DNA of 64,000 nucleotides, taken from Adlercreutzia wanghongyangiae (lineage in GTDB: Bacteria; Actinomycetota; Coriobacteriia; Coriobacteriales; Eggerthellaceae). Positions 51,304 to 59,809 of this stretch are shown here, piece after piece. Made by a program: the position numbers and the translations under genes. Numbering within the stretch: position 1 is the first letter of the stretch; the number at the start of each line of letters is the position of its first letter. Below the pieces are notes generated by a model, which had not been told where the DNA came from, made no database searches, and saw nothing but the letters and a program-made list of their open reading frames with translations. The stretch is from NCBI RefSeq assembly GCF_035989245.1, contig NZ_JAYMFF010000009.1:62001-126000 (forward strand), given 5' to 3'.

Positions 51304-53028
51304 ATGGAACTGATGTCGGGAAACGAGGCCATCGCCCAGGGCGCCTGGGAGGCCGGTTGCACCATCGGCGTGGCCTATCCGGGCACGCCCTCCACTGAGA
51401 CGTTGGAGGCGTTCGCGCGCAAGGACGGCGTGTACGCCGAGTGGTGCGTCAACGAGAAGGTGGCGGTGGAGGTGGGCACCGGGGCCTCGGCCGCAGGCGC
51501 CCGGGTGCTCGCCACCATGAAGCACGTAGGCGTGAACGTGGCGGCCGATCCGCTGTTCACGGCCGCCTACACCGGCGTGGGCGGCGGCTTCGTCATTCTG
51601 GCGGCCGACGACCCGGGCATGTACTCGTCCCAGAACGAGCAGGATTCCCGCTACTACGCCCAGGCCGCCGCGGTGCCCTGCCTCGATCCGGCCGACTCGG
51701 CCGAGGCGCTGAGCTTCACGCGCGACGCCTTCGCCATCTCCGAGCGCTTCGACGTGCCGGTGATGCTGCGCTCCTCGGTGCGCGTCTCGCACACGAAAAC
51801 CCCCGTGGAACCCGGTGAGCGCACCGAGCACGAGCTCGTTCCCTATCGGAAGGATCCCGCGAAGTGGGTGATGATGCCCGCCTTCGCGAAGCCGCGGCGC
51901 GCCGTTCAGCTGCAGCGCATCGACGCTTTGCGGGAATGGGTGGAGACATGCCCCTACAATGAGGTGGTGCGCCGCGGCGGCGACATCGGCGTCGTGTGCG
52001 CCGGGGCCGTCTACCAGCATGTGGCGGAGGCGCTGCCCGAGGCATCGGTGCTGAAACTGGGCGTCACCTGGCCCCTGCCGGCCCGCAAGCTGCGGGAATT
52101 CGCCGCCAGCGTCGAGCGCCTGTACGTGATGGAGGAGGGCTCGGAGTACCTGAGCGCCGCCGTGCGCGCCTGCGGAATCGCCGTGAGCGAGCCGCCGGCG
52201 CCCCTGCCGCGGGCCGGAGAGCTCTCGCCGCGGCTGGTGCGCGAGGCCTTCGGGCTGCCCGTGCCGCCCTACACCGAGCTGTCCGAGACGCTGCCGGGCC
52301 GCCCGCCGGCGCTATGCCCGGGCTGCCCGCACCGTCTGGTGTTCAAGGAGCTGGCCCGCATGAAGGCCATCGTCACCGGCGACATCGGCTGCTACACCCT
52401 GGGCGCTCTGCCGCCCCTTTCCGCCATGGACACCACAGTGGACATGGGCGCGTCGGTGTCCATGGCCCACGGCTTCGAACTGGCGCTTTCCGGCACCGAT
52501 CACAAGCCGGTGGTGGCCGTCATCGGCGACTCCACCTTCGCCCATTCGGGCCTCTCCTCGCTCATCTCCACCGTGTACAACCGCGGAGCCGGCACCGTGT
52601 GCGTGCTGGACAACCGCACCACGGCCATGACGGGACGCCAGGGCAACCCCTTCAACGGCGTCACCCTGCAGAACCGCCCCAGCCGCGAGCTGAACATCGA
52701 GGCGGTGGTGCGGGCCATCGGCGTGGAGGACGTGCGCACGGTGGATCCCAACGATGCCGCCGCCGTACGTGCCGCCCTGAAGGAGACCACGGCGCTCGAC
52801 GACATCTCGGTTATCGTGTTCCGCTCGCCCTGCGTGCTGCTGGAGCGGAAGAAGACGCGCCCGCTGTGGGTGAACGCCTCGTGCACGGCCTGCGGCTCCT
52901 GCGCGACCCTCGGCTGCCCGGCCATCTCCCGGGACGAGTCGGGCGTGGCCGCCATCGACGCGGCCCTGTGCATCGGCTGCGGCCAGTGCACCCAGTACTG
53001 CCGTTTCAACGCGATCGTTCCGGAATAG
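51304..53028 (+). CDS. iorA: Indolepyruvate:ferredoxin oxidoreductase, alpha subunit
   Basis: A 574-residue subunit that decarboxylates aryl-pyruvates (indole-, phenyl-, hydroxyphenylpyruvate) to aryl-acetyl-CoA and reduces ferredoxin. The N-terminal transketolase-like half includes GNEAIAQGAWEAG and AYPGTPSTETLEAF. The TPP-binding half includes TGDIGCYTLG and VVAVIGDSTFAHSGL. The C-terminal ferredoxin domain holds CTACGSCATLGCP and CIGCGQCTQYC. A purine-rich region precedes the ATG, though spacing to the best site is long. iorB follows 11 bases later. Confidence 0.95.
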   Translation: MELMSGNEAIAQGAWEAGCTIGVAYPGTPSTETLEAFARKDGVYAEWCVNEKVAVEVGTGASAAGARVLATMKHVGVNVAADPLFTAAYTGVGGGFVILAADDPGMYSSQNEQDSRYYAQAAAVPCLDPADSAEALSFTRDAFAISERFDVPVMLRSSVRVSHTKTPVEPGERTEHELVPYRKDPAKWVMMPAFAKPRRAVQLQRIDALREWVETCPYNEVVRRGGDIGVVCAGAVYQHVAEALPEASVLKLGVTWPLPARKLREFAASVERLYVMEEGSEYLSAAVRACGIAVSEPPAPLPRAGELSPRLVREAFGLPVPPYTELSETLPGRPPALCPGCPHRLVFKELARMKAIVTGDIGCYTLGALPPLSAMDTTVDMGASVSMAHGFELALSGTDHKPVVAVIGDSTFAHSGLSSLISTVYNRGAGTVCVLDNRTTAMTGRQGNPFNGVTLQNRPSRELNIEAVVRAIGVEDVRTVDPNDAAAVRAALKETTALDDISVIVFRSPCVLLERKKTRPLWVNASCTACGSCATLGCPAISRDESGVAAIDAALCIGCGQCTQYCRFNAIVPE

Positions 53029-53039
53029 GGGAGGCGAAT

Positions 53040-53633
53040 ATGGAGCAAGCAACTAAAACCGTGCTGCTGTGCGGCGTCGGCGGCCAGGGCACCATCCTCG
53101 CCGCCGATCTTCTGGCCTTCGGGTGCCTGGAGGCCGGCCTGGATGTGAAGGTGTCGGAAATCCACGGCATGGCCCAACGCGGCGGCGCCGTGACCACGGT
53201 GGTGCGCATCGGCGAGAAAGTGGAGTCCATGGTGTCCGATTTGGGCTGTGCCGACATCGTGGTGGCCTTCGAGACCACCGAGGCCCTGCGCAACCTGCCC
53301 CAGCTGGCCGAGGGCGGGGCGCTCATCGTGAACGACGAGGCCATCAAGCCGCTTCCGGTGCTGACCGGGGCGGCGTCCATGCCCGCCCACGCCCACGAGA
53401 CCTTGGCCGAAGCGGGCGCGCTGCTGGTGCCCGCAGACGCCATCGCACGCTCGGTGGGCAACCCCAAGTGCGCCAATGTCGTGCTGGTGGGCGCCTTCAC
53501 CGCCCGCCTGGATATTCCCGCCGAGGTGTGGGAGCATGCCGTAGCGGCGCGGGTACCGGCGGCTACCGTGGAGGCGAACCTGGCGGCGCTGGCCGCGGGC
53601 CGGGCATTCGCCTTGGATCAAGAAGGGAAGTAG
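53040..53633 (+). CDS. iorB: Indolepyruvate:ferredoxin oxidoreductase, beta subunit
   Basis: A 197-residue gamma-type subunit of the 2-oxo acid oxidoreductase. VLLCGVGGQGTILAADLLA opens it, and SEIHGMAQRGGAVTTVVRIG is the conserved second motif. It completes the IorAB heterodimer. GGGGAGGCG precedes the ATG at 53040. An ACT gene follows three bases after the stop. Confidence 0.94.
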   Translation: MEQATKTVLLCGVGGQGTILAADLLAFGCLEAGLDVKVSEIHGMAQRGGAVTTVVRIGEKVESMVSDLGCADIVVAFETTEALRNLPQLAEGGALIVNDEAIKPLPVLTGAASMPAHAHETLAEAGALLVPADAIARSVGNPKCANVVLVGAFTARLDIPAEVWEHAVAARVPAATVEANLAALAAGRAFALDQEGK

Positions 53634-53636
53634 GCC

Positions 53637-54080
53637 ATGACCGTTTCGCAGATCAGCGTATTCGCCAACAGCCGCCCGGGTCATTTGGGCCGCGTGCTGG
53701 CGCTTTTCGAGGAGGCCGGCGTGAGCGTGCGCGGGTTCTCCGCCTCCGATACGGGAGAGTACGGCATCTTGCGCTTCGTGGTGGATAAGCCCGATGTGGC
53801 GCTTGCGGCGCTCAAGGACGCCGGCTGCGCCTGCACCGAGACCCCGGTGCTGTGCCTGAAGCTGGAGGACACCCCCGGCGAGCTCTCCCGCGTGGTGGGC
53901 GTGCTCGGCCGCTGCGGCATCAACGTGGTGTACTGCTACTCTATGATATCCACCTACATCGTGCTGGCCACCACCGATATCGAGCAGGCGCGCGCCCTTC
54001 TGGCCGAGGAGCCTGTGGAGATGATCTGTCAGGCCGATATCGCCCGCTACGTCGCCGCCCGCGACGGGAAGGAGGCTTAA
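53637..54080 (+). CDS. ACT-domain protein, copy 2
   Basis: A 147-residue two-ACT-domain protein (ISVFANSRPGHLGRVLALF and LKLEDTPGELSRVVGVLG), paralogous in layout to the one at 48883. It probably binds an aromatic amino acid and tunes the neighbouring aryl-acid enzymes; this is inference from position. It is followed three bases later by paaK copy 2. Confidence 0.85.
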   Translation: MTVSQISVFANSRPGHLGRVLALFEEAGVSVRGFSASDTGEYGILRFVVDKPDVALAALKDAGCACTETPVLCLKLEDTPGELSRVVGVLGRCGINVVYCYSMISTYIVLATTDIEQARALLAEEPVEMICQADIARYVAARDGKEA

Positions 54081-54083
54081 GCC

Positions 54084-55466
54084 GTGACCGATGCCGCATC
54101 CATCGACGTGACCGCCAAGGGCGGGGCCCTCGCGGCCGCCGCCGCGGGCCGCTTCGACCTGCTCCCCGTCTACAAGCCTGAGATCGAGTGCGCCCCGCGC
54201 GATCAGATTCGCGCCGTGCAGCTTGAAAAGCTCAAAAAGACCGTGGCCTACGCCTACGACCGCGTGCCCTACTACCGCCAGAAGATGGACGAGATGGGCG
54301 TGGCGCCCGCCGATATCCAGACGCTGGAGGACGTGCGCAAGCTGCCCTTCACCGACAAGGCGGTGCTGCGCGACACCTTCCCCTTCGGCCTGTTCGCCGT
54401 GCCCATGGACGAGATTCGCGAGTTGCACTCCTCGTCGGGCACCACGGGAAAGCCCGTGGTGGTGGGATACACCGACGACGACATGGCCATGTGGAGCGAG
54501 TGCATCGCGCGGCTCGTGCAGATGGCCGGCGTGGTGCCGGGCGATATGGCCCAGATGGCCTTCGGCTACGGTATGTTCACCGGCGGCTTCGGGCTGCACT
54601 ACGGCCTGCAGCGCCTGGGATGCGCCATGATCCCCGCCGGCTCGGGCAACACCGAGCGCCACATCCAGATGATCGAGGACTACGGCACCACCGTGCTCGT
54701 GGCCACGCCCTCCTACGCCATGCACATCTGCGAGGTGGGGGAGGCCATGGGCTACGATTGGGAGGCGTCGCCCCTGCGCGTGGGCCTTTTCGGCGGCGAG
54801 CCGTGCCCGCCAGGACTCAAGGCCGAGATCGAGCGCCGCATGCACATCGTGTGCACCGACAACTACGGGCTCACCGAGGTGATGGGGCCGGGCGTATCGG
54901 GCGAGTGTCTGGCCGAGCGCTACCAGCAGCACATCGCCGAGGACCACTTCCTATGGGAGGTGGTGGACCCCGCTACCGGCGAGCCGGTGGGCGAGGGCGA
55001 GGTGGGCGAGCTTGTGCTCACGCCGCTGTGCAAGCAGGGCATCCCCGTGCTGCGCTACCGTACTCACGATCTGACGGCCGTGCACACCGGGCCCTGCGCC
55101 TGCGGCCGCACCCTGGCGCGCATGGACAAGGTGCGCTCGCGTTCCGACGATATGCTCATCATCCGCGGAACCAACGTGTTCCCCTCGCAGATCGAGGACG
55201 TGCTCTCGGGCATTCCCGAGGTGACGCCCCACTACCACATCGTGGTGCGCACCAAGGGCGGCATGGACGAGCTCGTGGTGGAGACCGAGCTTCGTCCCGA
55301 GGCCTTCTCCGACTCCTTCGAGTCGATGGACGCCCTGCGCGGCCGCATCGCCGAGAAGCTGAAGGGCACGCTGCTCGTGGCGCCCACGGTGCGCCTCGTG
55401 GAGCCCGGCGGCATCGAGCGCGCCATCGGCAAGGCCAAGCACGTCGACGACCAGCGCGAGAAGTAG
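54084..55466 (+). CDS. paaK: Phenylacetate-CoA ligase (PaaK-like, AMP-forming), copy 2
   Basis: A 460-residue ligase with the same motifs as copy 1 (SSGTTGKPVVVGYT, GLTEVMGPGVSGE, RSRSDDMLIIRG near the hinge). It has an additional ~20-residue N-terminal segment. Together with IorAB it can interconvert aryl-acetyl-CoA and free aryl acid; run backward it would conserve energy as ATP, run forward it activates the acid. GTG start after GGGAAGGAGG. A strong terminator follows. Confidence 0.91.
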   Translation: MTDAASIDVTAKGGALAAAAAGRFDLLPVYKPEIECAPRDQIRAVQLEKLKKTVAYAYDRVPYYRQKMDEMGVAPADIQTLEDVRKLPFTDKAVLRDTFPFGLFAVPMDEIRELHSSSGTTGKPVVVGYTDDDMAMWSECIARLVQMAGVVPGDMAQMAFGYGMFTGGFGLHYGLQRLGCAMIPAGSGNTERHIQMIEDYGTTVLVATPSYAMHICEVGEAMGYDWEASPLRVGLFGGEPCPPGLKAEIERRMHIVCTDNYGLTEVMGPGVSGECLAERYQQHIAEDHFLWEVVDPATGEPVGEGEVGELVLTPLCKQGIPVLRYRTHDLTAVHTGPCACGRTLARMDKVRSRSDDMLIIRGTNVFPSQIEDVLSGIPEVTPHYHIVVRTKGGMDELVVETELRPEAFSDSFESMDALRGRIAEKLKGTLLVAPTVRLVEPGGIERAIGKAKHVDDQREK

Positions 55467-55476
55467 ATCGCAACAG

Positions 55477-55517
55477 AAGGGGAGCGCACCGACGCAGGCG
55501 CGCTCCCCTTTGTTTCC
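55477..55517 (+). terminator. Terminator after the ior/paaK run
   Basis: Perfect 11-bp stem AAGGGGAGCGC / GCGCTCCCCTT with a 12-base loop, followed by TTGTTTCC. The T-tract overlaps the leader of gluQRS. Confidence 0.85.
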
Positions 55518-55530
55518 TTTGGGAGAGCCT

Positions 55531-56478
55531 ATGGAAGCCGCCGCCCATACCGTCGCGCCCGTTACGGGCCGCTTCGCCCCGTCGCCCACGGGCCGTATGC
55601 ACGCGGGGAACATCTTCTGCGCCCTGGTAGCGTGGCTCGTGGCGAAGTCCCAGGGAGGGCGTATGGTGCTGCGCGTCGAGGATTTGGATCGGGAGCGCTC
55701 CAAACCGCATTTTGCCGACGAGGTGCAGCGCGATTTCGAAGCCCTGGGCCTGACCTGGGACGCGGGTCCCTTCTTCCAGCATGATCGCGACGAAGTCTAT
55801 CAAAGCGCCTTAGACGCTCTGGATGCACAGGGCCTTCTGTACCCTTGCTGGTGCACGCGGGCCGATCTGCACGCCGCCTCGGCACCCCATCGGGGCGAGA
55901 AACCGGTGTACGCGGGCACCTGCCGCCATCTGAGCGAGCGCGAGCGCGCCGAGCGGGCCGCAAGCGGCCGTGCACCTGCGACGCGTCTGATGGTGCCGGA
56001 TCGCACCTACGCCCTGCACGACCTCATTCAGGGAGACTACCAGCAGAATCTCGCCACGGAATGCGGCGACTTCCTCGTGCGCCGCGCCGACGAGGCCTTC
56101 GCCTACCAGCTGGCCGTGGTGGTAGACGACGCGGCCCAGGGTGTGAACTCGGTGGTGCGGGGCATGGATCTGCTGTGTTCCACGCCCCAGCAGATGTACT
56201 TGCAGGAGTTACTGAAGCTGCCCCACGCGACCTACGCCCATGTGCCCCTGGTAGTGGGGGAGCTCAACCGGCGCCTGTCGAAACGCGACCGCGATGCGGC
56301 TCTCGATGAGCTGCTGATGCGCTTCAAGACACCCGCAGGAGTTATCGGCCACATCGCCGGCATCACCGGGCTCGCACCGACAACTGATCCCGCCACGCCC
56401 GAGGAGCTGCTGCGCGATTTCGATCTGGACAAGCTGCCCGCGCTGTTCCCCGACAAGGTGCAGATTCTCTGGCGCTAG
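55531..56478 (+). CDS. gluQRS: Glutamyl-Q tRNA(Asp) synthetase
   Basis: A 315-residue truncated GluRS paralogue that attaches glutamate to queuosine in tRNA-Asp rather than to a tRNA end. GRFAPSPTGRMHAGN is the HIGH-type motif, NRRLSKRDRD the KMSKS-like motif, and CWCTR...GTCRHL the zinc site typical of GluQRS. The anticodon-binding domain of GluRS is absent. GGGAGAG precedes the ATG at 55531. It converges with menA across a 17-base gap. Confidence 0.9.
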   Translation: MEAAAHTVAPVTGRFAPSPTGRMHAGNIFCALVAWLVAKSQGGRMVLRVEDLDRERSKPHFADEVQRDFEALGLTWDAGPFFQHDRDEVYQSALDALDAQGLLYPCWCTRADLHAASAPHRGEKPVYAGTCRHLSERERAERAASGRAPATRLMVPDRTYALHDLIQGDYQQNLATECGDFLVRRADEAFAYQLAVVVDDAAQGVNSVVRGMDLLCSTPQQMYLQELLKLPHATYAHVPLVVGELNRRLSKRDRDAALDELLMRFKTPAGVIGHIAGITGLAPTTDPATPEELLRDFDLDKLPALFPDKVQILWR

Positions 56479-56495
56479 ACAGCCGGTTCCGCATG

Positions 56496-57425
56496 CTACA
56501 CGAACAAGGCGGCGGCGTAGAAGGCGCCGAGCGCCACATTCACGCTGCCGATCTGGCCCATGGCGCCAATGCGCGTGGGCGGCGCAAGGGGGTTCTTCCA
56601 CAGCGCGGCCATCAGGGGATAGGCGGCCAGCAGCATGAAGGGGAGCACGATAGCCCCTCGCGGGAACCAGATGGTCACAACGGCGACGATAGCCGCGACC
56701 CAGGTGACCATGAGCCCACGGTAGACGGCCCGCGCCCGAGAGCGCCCCAGCAACACGGGCAGCGTGCGCCGGCCGGCCTCGATGTCCTTCTCGATGTCGC
56801 AGGTGTTGTTGGTCATCATGATGAGCCCCACGCCGATGATGGTGGGCACGGCCCATACGAGCGCGATAAAGTCGAGGCGCCCTGTCAGCACCTGATAGCA
56901 TGCCAGGGGAATGAGCCCTCCCATGACGATGCCGCTGACCGCCTCGCCCACCGGCAGATAGGAGAGGGGGGTCTTACCGCCGGAATAGGCCACAACGATA
57001 ACGGCACCCACGGCGGCGATGACGAGGGGAGTGAAACCGGCGCACCAGATGACGTACAGCCCCGCGCAGAAAGCCGCGATCAGAAACCCTATGGCCAGCG
57101 CCAACGCCGACCGCGGATTCACCTGGTTGTACACCAGCACTGCATCGCTCGCCTCCACGTTGTCATCGGCGGAATCAGCACCCTTCACGTAGTCGAAGTA
57201 ATCGTTGAACGTGTTCACCGAGGCCTGCATGAGAATGCAGATGAGCAGCAGTACCAGAGTGAGAAGCGGGGAGAGGCGCCCTGTTACATTCGCCGCGCAA
57301 GCGACGGCGACGAGCACGGGCATAATGGAAGCGGGCCAGGTGTGGATCGCGGCCAGCTGCCATGCCAAACGCGGGGAGAGGGGGGCGAAGTCTCCCCTCT
57401 CGGTGATTTTCTGTTCTGTACACAT
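56496..57425 (-). CDS. menA: 1,4-dihydroxy-2-naphthoate polyprenyltransferase
   Basis: A 309-residue membrane enzyme with about eight to nine segments, adding the prenyl tail in menaquinone synthesis. NTFNDYFDYVKGADSADD is the first Asp-rich motif and NNTCDIEKDIEAGRRTLP the second, as in UbiA/MenA proteins. GAGGAA precedes the ATG. Menaquinone would be the electron carrier for the many exported flavoprotein reductases nearby. It is downstream of a lipoprotein gene but separated from it by a terminator. Confidence 0.92.
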   Translation of the reverse strand: MCTEQKITERGDFAPLSPRLAWQLAAIHTWPASIMPVLVAVACAANVTGRLSPLLTLVLLLICILMQASVNTFNDYFDYVKGADSADDNVEASDAVLVYNQVNPRSALALAIGFLIAAFCAGLYVIWCAGFTPLVIAAVGAVIVVAYSGGKTPLSYLPVGEAVSGIVMGGLIPLACYQVLTGRLDFIALVWAVPTIIGVGLIMMTNNTCDIEKDIEAGRRTLPVLLGRSRARAVYRGLMVTWVAAIVAVVTIWFPRGAIVLPFMLLAAYPLMAALWKNPLAPPTRIGAMGQIGSVNVALGAFYAAALFV

Positions 57426-57480
57426 GTTCGTTTTTCCTCAACCTGGAGAACCCGTTGTCATAGCTTCATCCATTATAAAA

Positions 57481-57506
57481 GAGGGTGCCCGGTTGCGGGC
57501 ACCCTC
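57481..57506 (-). terminator. Terminator of the lipoprotein gene
   Basis: Perfect 11-bp stem GAGGGTGCCCG / CGGGCACCCTC with a GTTG loop. On the minus strand it is followed by TTTTATAATG. Confidence 0.85.
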
Positions 57507-57533
57507 GGGGAACGCGCGTGACATCAACGGGCG

Positions 57534-58151
57534 TTAATTAGTGATCAGCGCTGCGGCGATATCGCCCGAAGTGGACGAAGCCGGCTTCCATTCCTCTCCA
57601 TCACGAGTGTACTTAATGGTAATCGGCTGGGTAGCCGCCAACTCCACGCCATCGAGCGAACCAATCACGATCTCGCCGATTTCCTGGTTGATGTCATCGT
57701 TCGACTTGCCCGCCAACTCGTCGGGATTGGCGATCTTCTGGTTCACGGCGTTCTGCAGTGCCTGCTGATAGCCGGTGTAGCTCTTGCAGGTAAGCGTAAT
57801 CTGGGCCTCGGCCGTATCACCGTCCACCGTCACAGAGTCGATGGCGTAATCAAACCCGCCCAAATAGGCCTTCATGAACTCCACGCCATCGATGCCGTAC
57901 ACCGACAGCTGGCTCATATCGATGCTCTCGGACAACTCGTTCACGAAGTTGTCGTCAAGATTCTTGATGCTGTCCAACTCCGACGTTAGCGACGCGCGAA
58001 TGATCTCGTCATCGCTTTTCTCGCCTGAGCATCCCGAAAGGGACACTACAGCCCCCAACAACGCCCCCACAAGCAGGAGAGACATTAGAATCCCCTGAGT
58101 AAGGAATCGACTATTCAATTTTACATAATCCGCATTATCAGACATTTTCAT
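57534..58151 (-). CDS. Putative lipoprotein of unknown function
   Basis: A 205-residue protein. A hydrophobic stretch (about 19-38) ends in the lipobox LSGC (Cys41), so it should be lipid-anchored on the outside. The n-region before it is unusually long; an in-frame ATG at 58145 would shorten it only slightly. The mature part is acidic (SDDEIIRASLTSELDSI) with a C-terminal beta-rich stretch and no motif I recognise, loosely like DUF5105-type secreted proteins. GAAAGG precedes the start. It lies downstream of a small membrane protein gene and probably shares its transcript. Confidence 0.75.
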   Translation of the reverse strand: MKMSDNADYVKLNSRFLTQGILMSLLLVGALLGAVVSLSGCSGEKSDDEIIRASLTSELDSIKNLDDNFVNELSESIDMSQLSVYGIDGVEFMKAYLGGFDYAIDSVTVDGDTAEAQITLTCKSYTGYQQALQNAVNQKIANPDELAGKSNDDINQEIGEIVIGSLDGVELAATQPITIKYTRDGEEWKPASSTSGDIAAALITN

Positions 58152-58171
58152 AGTTCAACCTTTCTTGAGCC

Positions 58172-58681
58172 TTAACCCCAGGGGTTGCCGTTCCCGCTGC
58201 CGTCGGGCGAGCCGGAGATGCCGCCTTGCAGGTCTGCGGCACCTTCGCCGAGAATGGCGCTGTAGTCGCCGGTCTGCATGGCCTCCATCAGTATGGGGAT
58301 CATCGTGACCAGTCCGATGATATTCAGCGCAAGCGCAATGGAGCTGATGACGACACCCATGATGGCCGTCTGCCGCACCACCGTGGCGAAGTTCCGATGA
58401 GGGCCCTCCGGTCGGCTCAACACGCGACGAACCTTCACCAGAGCCAGTATGGCGCATACCAGCGCCACAGAGCTGAGGGCCACGCCGCCGATAATGAACG
58501 ACACGGGACCCGCGATGGTGGCCACGGTGCTCAATGTGCGCGCCGAGTTCAAATCCATCAGATCGAGCTGATCGCGCGCATCGCCCTGAGGCGGCTGCGG
58601 TCCCTGGTTCTCGGGTGGCGCGGGCAGAGAATTTCCCGGCTGTGTTGACCCGGAATCATCGGGCGGTGTTCGGTGTTCCAT
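58172..58681 (-). CDS. Proline-rich two-helix membrane protein (DUF4190-like)
   Basis: A 169-residue protein with a Pro/Gln-rich N-terminus (1-40), then two hydrophobic segments (about 53-82 and 108-130) joined by a basic loop. The segment pairing resembles DUF4190-type membrane proteins. Function unknown. GAGGAA precedes the ATG at 58681. It is 14 bases downstream of dut and 20 bases before the lipoprotein gene. Confidence 0.72.
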   Translation of the reverse strand: MEHRTPPDDSGSTQPGNSLPAPPENQGPQPPQGDARDQLDLMDLNSARTLSTVATIAGPVSFIIGGVALSSVALVCAILALVKVRRVLSRPEGPHRNFATVVRQTAIMGVVISSIALALNIIGLVTMIPILMEAMQTGDYSAILGEGAADLQGGISGSPDGSGNGNPWG

Positions 58682-58695
58682 GAAATTCCTCGCTC

Positions 58696-59130
58696 CTAGC
58701 AGACCCCGCTGCTTCCGAAGCCGCGGTCGCCGCGGTCGCTTTCCGGAAGAGCATCGGTGTTATGTAAAGTAATAGGGGGAACGGCCACTATCATCAACTG
58801 CGCGATGCGGTCTCCCCGGGAGAACGAAAACGCCTCGTGGGGATCAAGATTGATCAGCACCACCTTGATCTCGCCCCGGTAACCGGCATCGACGAGCCCG
58901 GGGGCGTTCACGATCGATACGCCGTGACGGGCGGCCAAACCGCTGCGCGGAATGACCAGACCGGCGTGCCCCTCGGGAATGGCCAAGGCGAAACCGCACG
59001 GCACGGTCATGCGCTCGAAAGGCCCGAGCACTCCGTCGACGGCGGCGCGAAGATCGAGGCCCGCATCTCCCCCGTGGGCGTAGCACGGCAGTTCCAATGT
59101 CTCGTCGAGCAAGGTGATGGCAACATCCAC
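58696..59130 (-). CDS. dut: Deoxyuridine 5'-triphosphate nucleotidohydrolase (dUTPase)
   Basis: A 144-residue homotrimeric-type dUTPase turning dUTP into dUMP, which keeps uracil out of DNA. The five motifs are present, including AGLDLRA, PRSGLAARHG, PGLVDAGYRGEI, RGDRIAQLMI and RGDRGFGSSG at the C-terminus. The GTG at 59130 gives the family length, with TAGGGGG just upstream; a longer in-frame start at 59208 lies inside nrdR. It sits 10 bases after nrdR on the same transcript. Confidence 0.92.
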   Translation of the reverse strand: MDVAITLLDETLELPCYAHGGDAGLDLRAAVDGVLGPFERMTVPCGFALAIPEGHAGLVIPRSGLAARHGVSIVNAPGLVDAGYRGEIKVVLINLDPHEAFSFSRGDRIAQLMIVAVPPITLHNTDALPESDRGDRGFGSSGVC

Positions 59131-59140
59131 GATATGCCCC

Positions 59141-59587
59141 CTACCCCAGATCGCCGAGTGCCTGGGAGAACTCCTCCACACTCTGGAAATCTTTGTAGAC
59201 GCTCGCAAAGCGGATATAGGCGACCTCGTCCATCTTCACCAGGCGCGCGAGCACCATGTCGCCCAAATCCTTCGACTTGATCTCGGTGCGTTGGGTCGCA
59301 CGCAACTCGGTTTCCAAACTCGTGATGAGTCCGTCGATCTTCTCGGGTGTAATCGGACGCTTGGCACAGGCGATCAGCAGGCCGCGCATAAGCTTCTGGC
59401 GATCGAACACCTCGGAAGAGCCGTCGGTCTTTATCACCAGGATGGGATGCTCGGCCAAACGCTCGTAGGTAGTGAACCGGTTGCCGCATTCGAGGCATTC
59501 CCGACGTCGGCGAATGGACGCTCCTTCGTCCGCCGAACGTGAATCGACCACCTTCGATTCGGGGTAGCCGCAGGATGGACAGCGCAT
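59141..59587 (-). CDS. nrdR: Transcriptional repressor NrdR
   Basis: A 148-residue repressor of ribonucleotide reductase genes. An N-terminal zinc ribbon (Cys3, Cys6, Cys31, Cys34) binds DNA, and the ATP-cone domain (ILVIKTDGSSEVFDRQKLMRGL) senses ATP/dATP. GGAG lies five bases before the ATG. No ribonucleotide reductase gene is in the window. It lies 103 bases downstream of the SOS-controlled micropeptide gene and may share its transcript, which would put nrdR and dut partly under LexA. Confidence 0.96.
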   Translation of the reverse strand: MRCPSCGYPESKVVDSRSADEGASIRRRRECLECGNRFTTYERLAEHPILVIKTDGSSEVFDRQKLMRGLLIACAKRPITPEKIDGLITSLETELRATQRTEIKSKDLGDMVLARLVKMDEVAYIRFASVYKDFQSVEEFSQALGDLG

Positions 59588-59690
59588 GAGTTCTCCTAAC
59601 CGTGAGTTGATAACCCATGATACCCTACGACAGGCCTCCGCGCCCCATACTTCAAAACATTGCTACCATCGCGACAAGCGACGGCGAGGC

Positions 59691-59762
59691 TTAGGCGAAG
59701 AAGGCCACAAAGGAGGCAACGGTGCTGAGAAGGAAGGCGATGGAAAATTCGATTCTGCTCAT
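59691..59762 (-). CDS. SOS-controlled 23-residue membrane micropeptide (unannotated)
   Basis: ATG at 59762 with AGGAG eight to twelve bases upstream, 23 codons, then TAA. The peptide starts MSRIEFS and ends VAFFA; apart from the first five residues it is a single uncharged hydrophobic helix of about 18 residues, long enough to span a membrane. The promoter TTGACA (59828-59833) and TATTAT (59805-59810), minus strand, has ideal 17-bp spacing, and both lexA boxes lie in it. Known SOS micropeptides such as SidA (division inhibitor) and TisB (depolarising toxin) have this size and layout. The gene is too short for standard gene callers. Function inferred from context only. Confidence 0.72.
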   Translation of the reverse strand: MSRIEFSIAFLLSTVASFVAFFA

Positions 59763-59779
59763 TTTTCTCTCCTGACCTC

Positions 59780-59809
59780 TTGCGTAGAACCTTTGTTCGC
59801 AGTTATAAT
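59780..59809 (+). promoter_or_regulatory. lexA promoter
   Basis: TTGCGT at 59780-59785 and TATAAT at 59804-59809, 18-bp spacing. LexA box 1 lies between the two elements, and box 2 lies just after the -10, so LexA would repress its own gene. Confidence 0.75.
59787..59798. promoter_or_regulatory. LexA box 1
   Basis: GAAC-CTTT-GTTC, an exact match to the Gram-positive/actinobacterial consensus GAACN4GTTC. It forms the left arm of a perfect 14-base inverted repeat with box 2. Confidence 0.9.

Noticed and set aside
52500..54947. An 815-codon minus-strand frame opposite iorAB and paaK2
   Set aside because: Shadow frame; the plus strand carries intact catalytic motifs.
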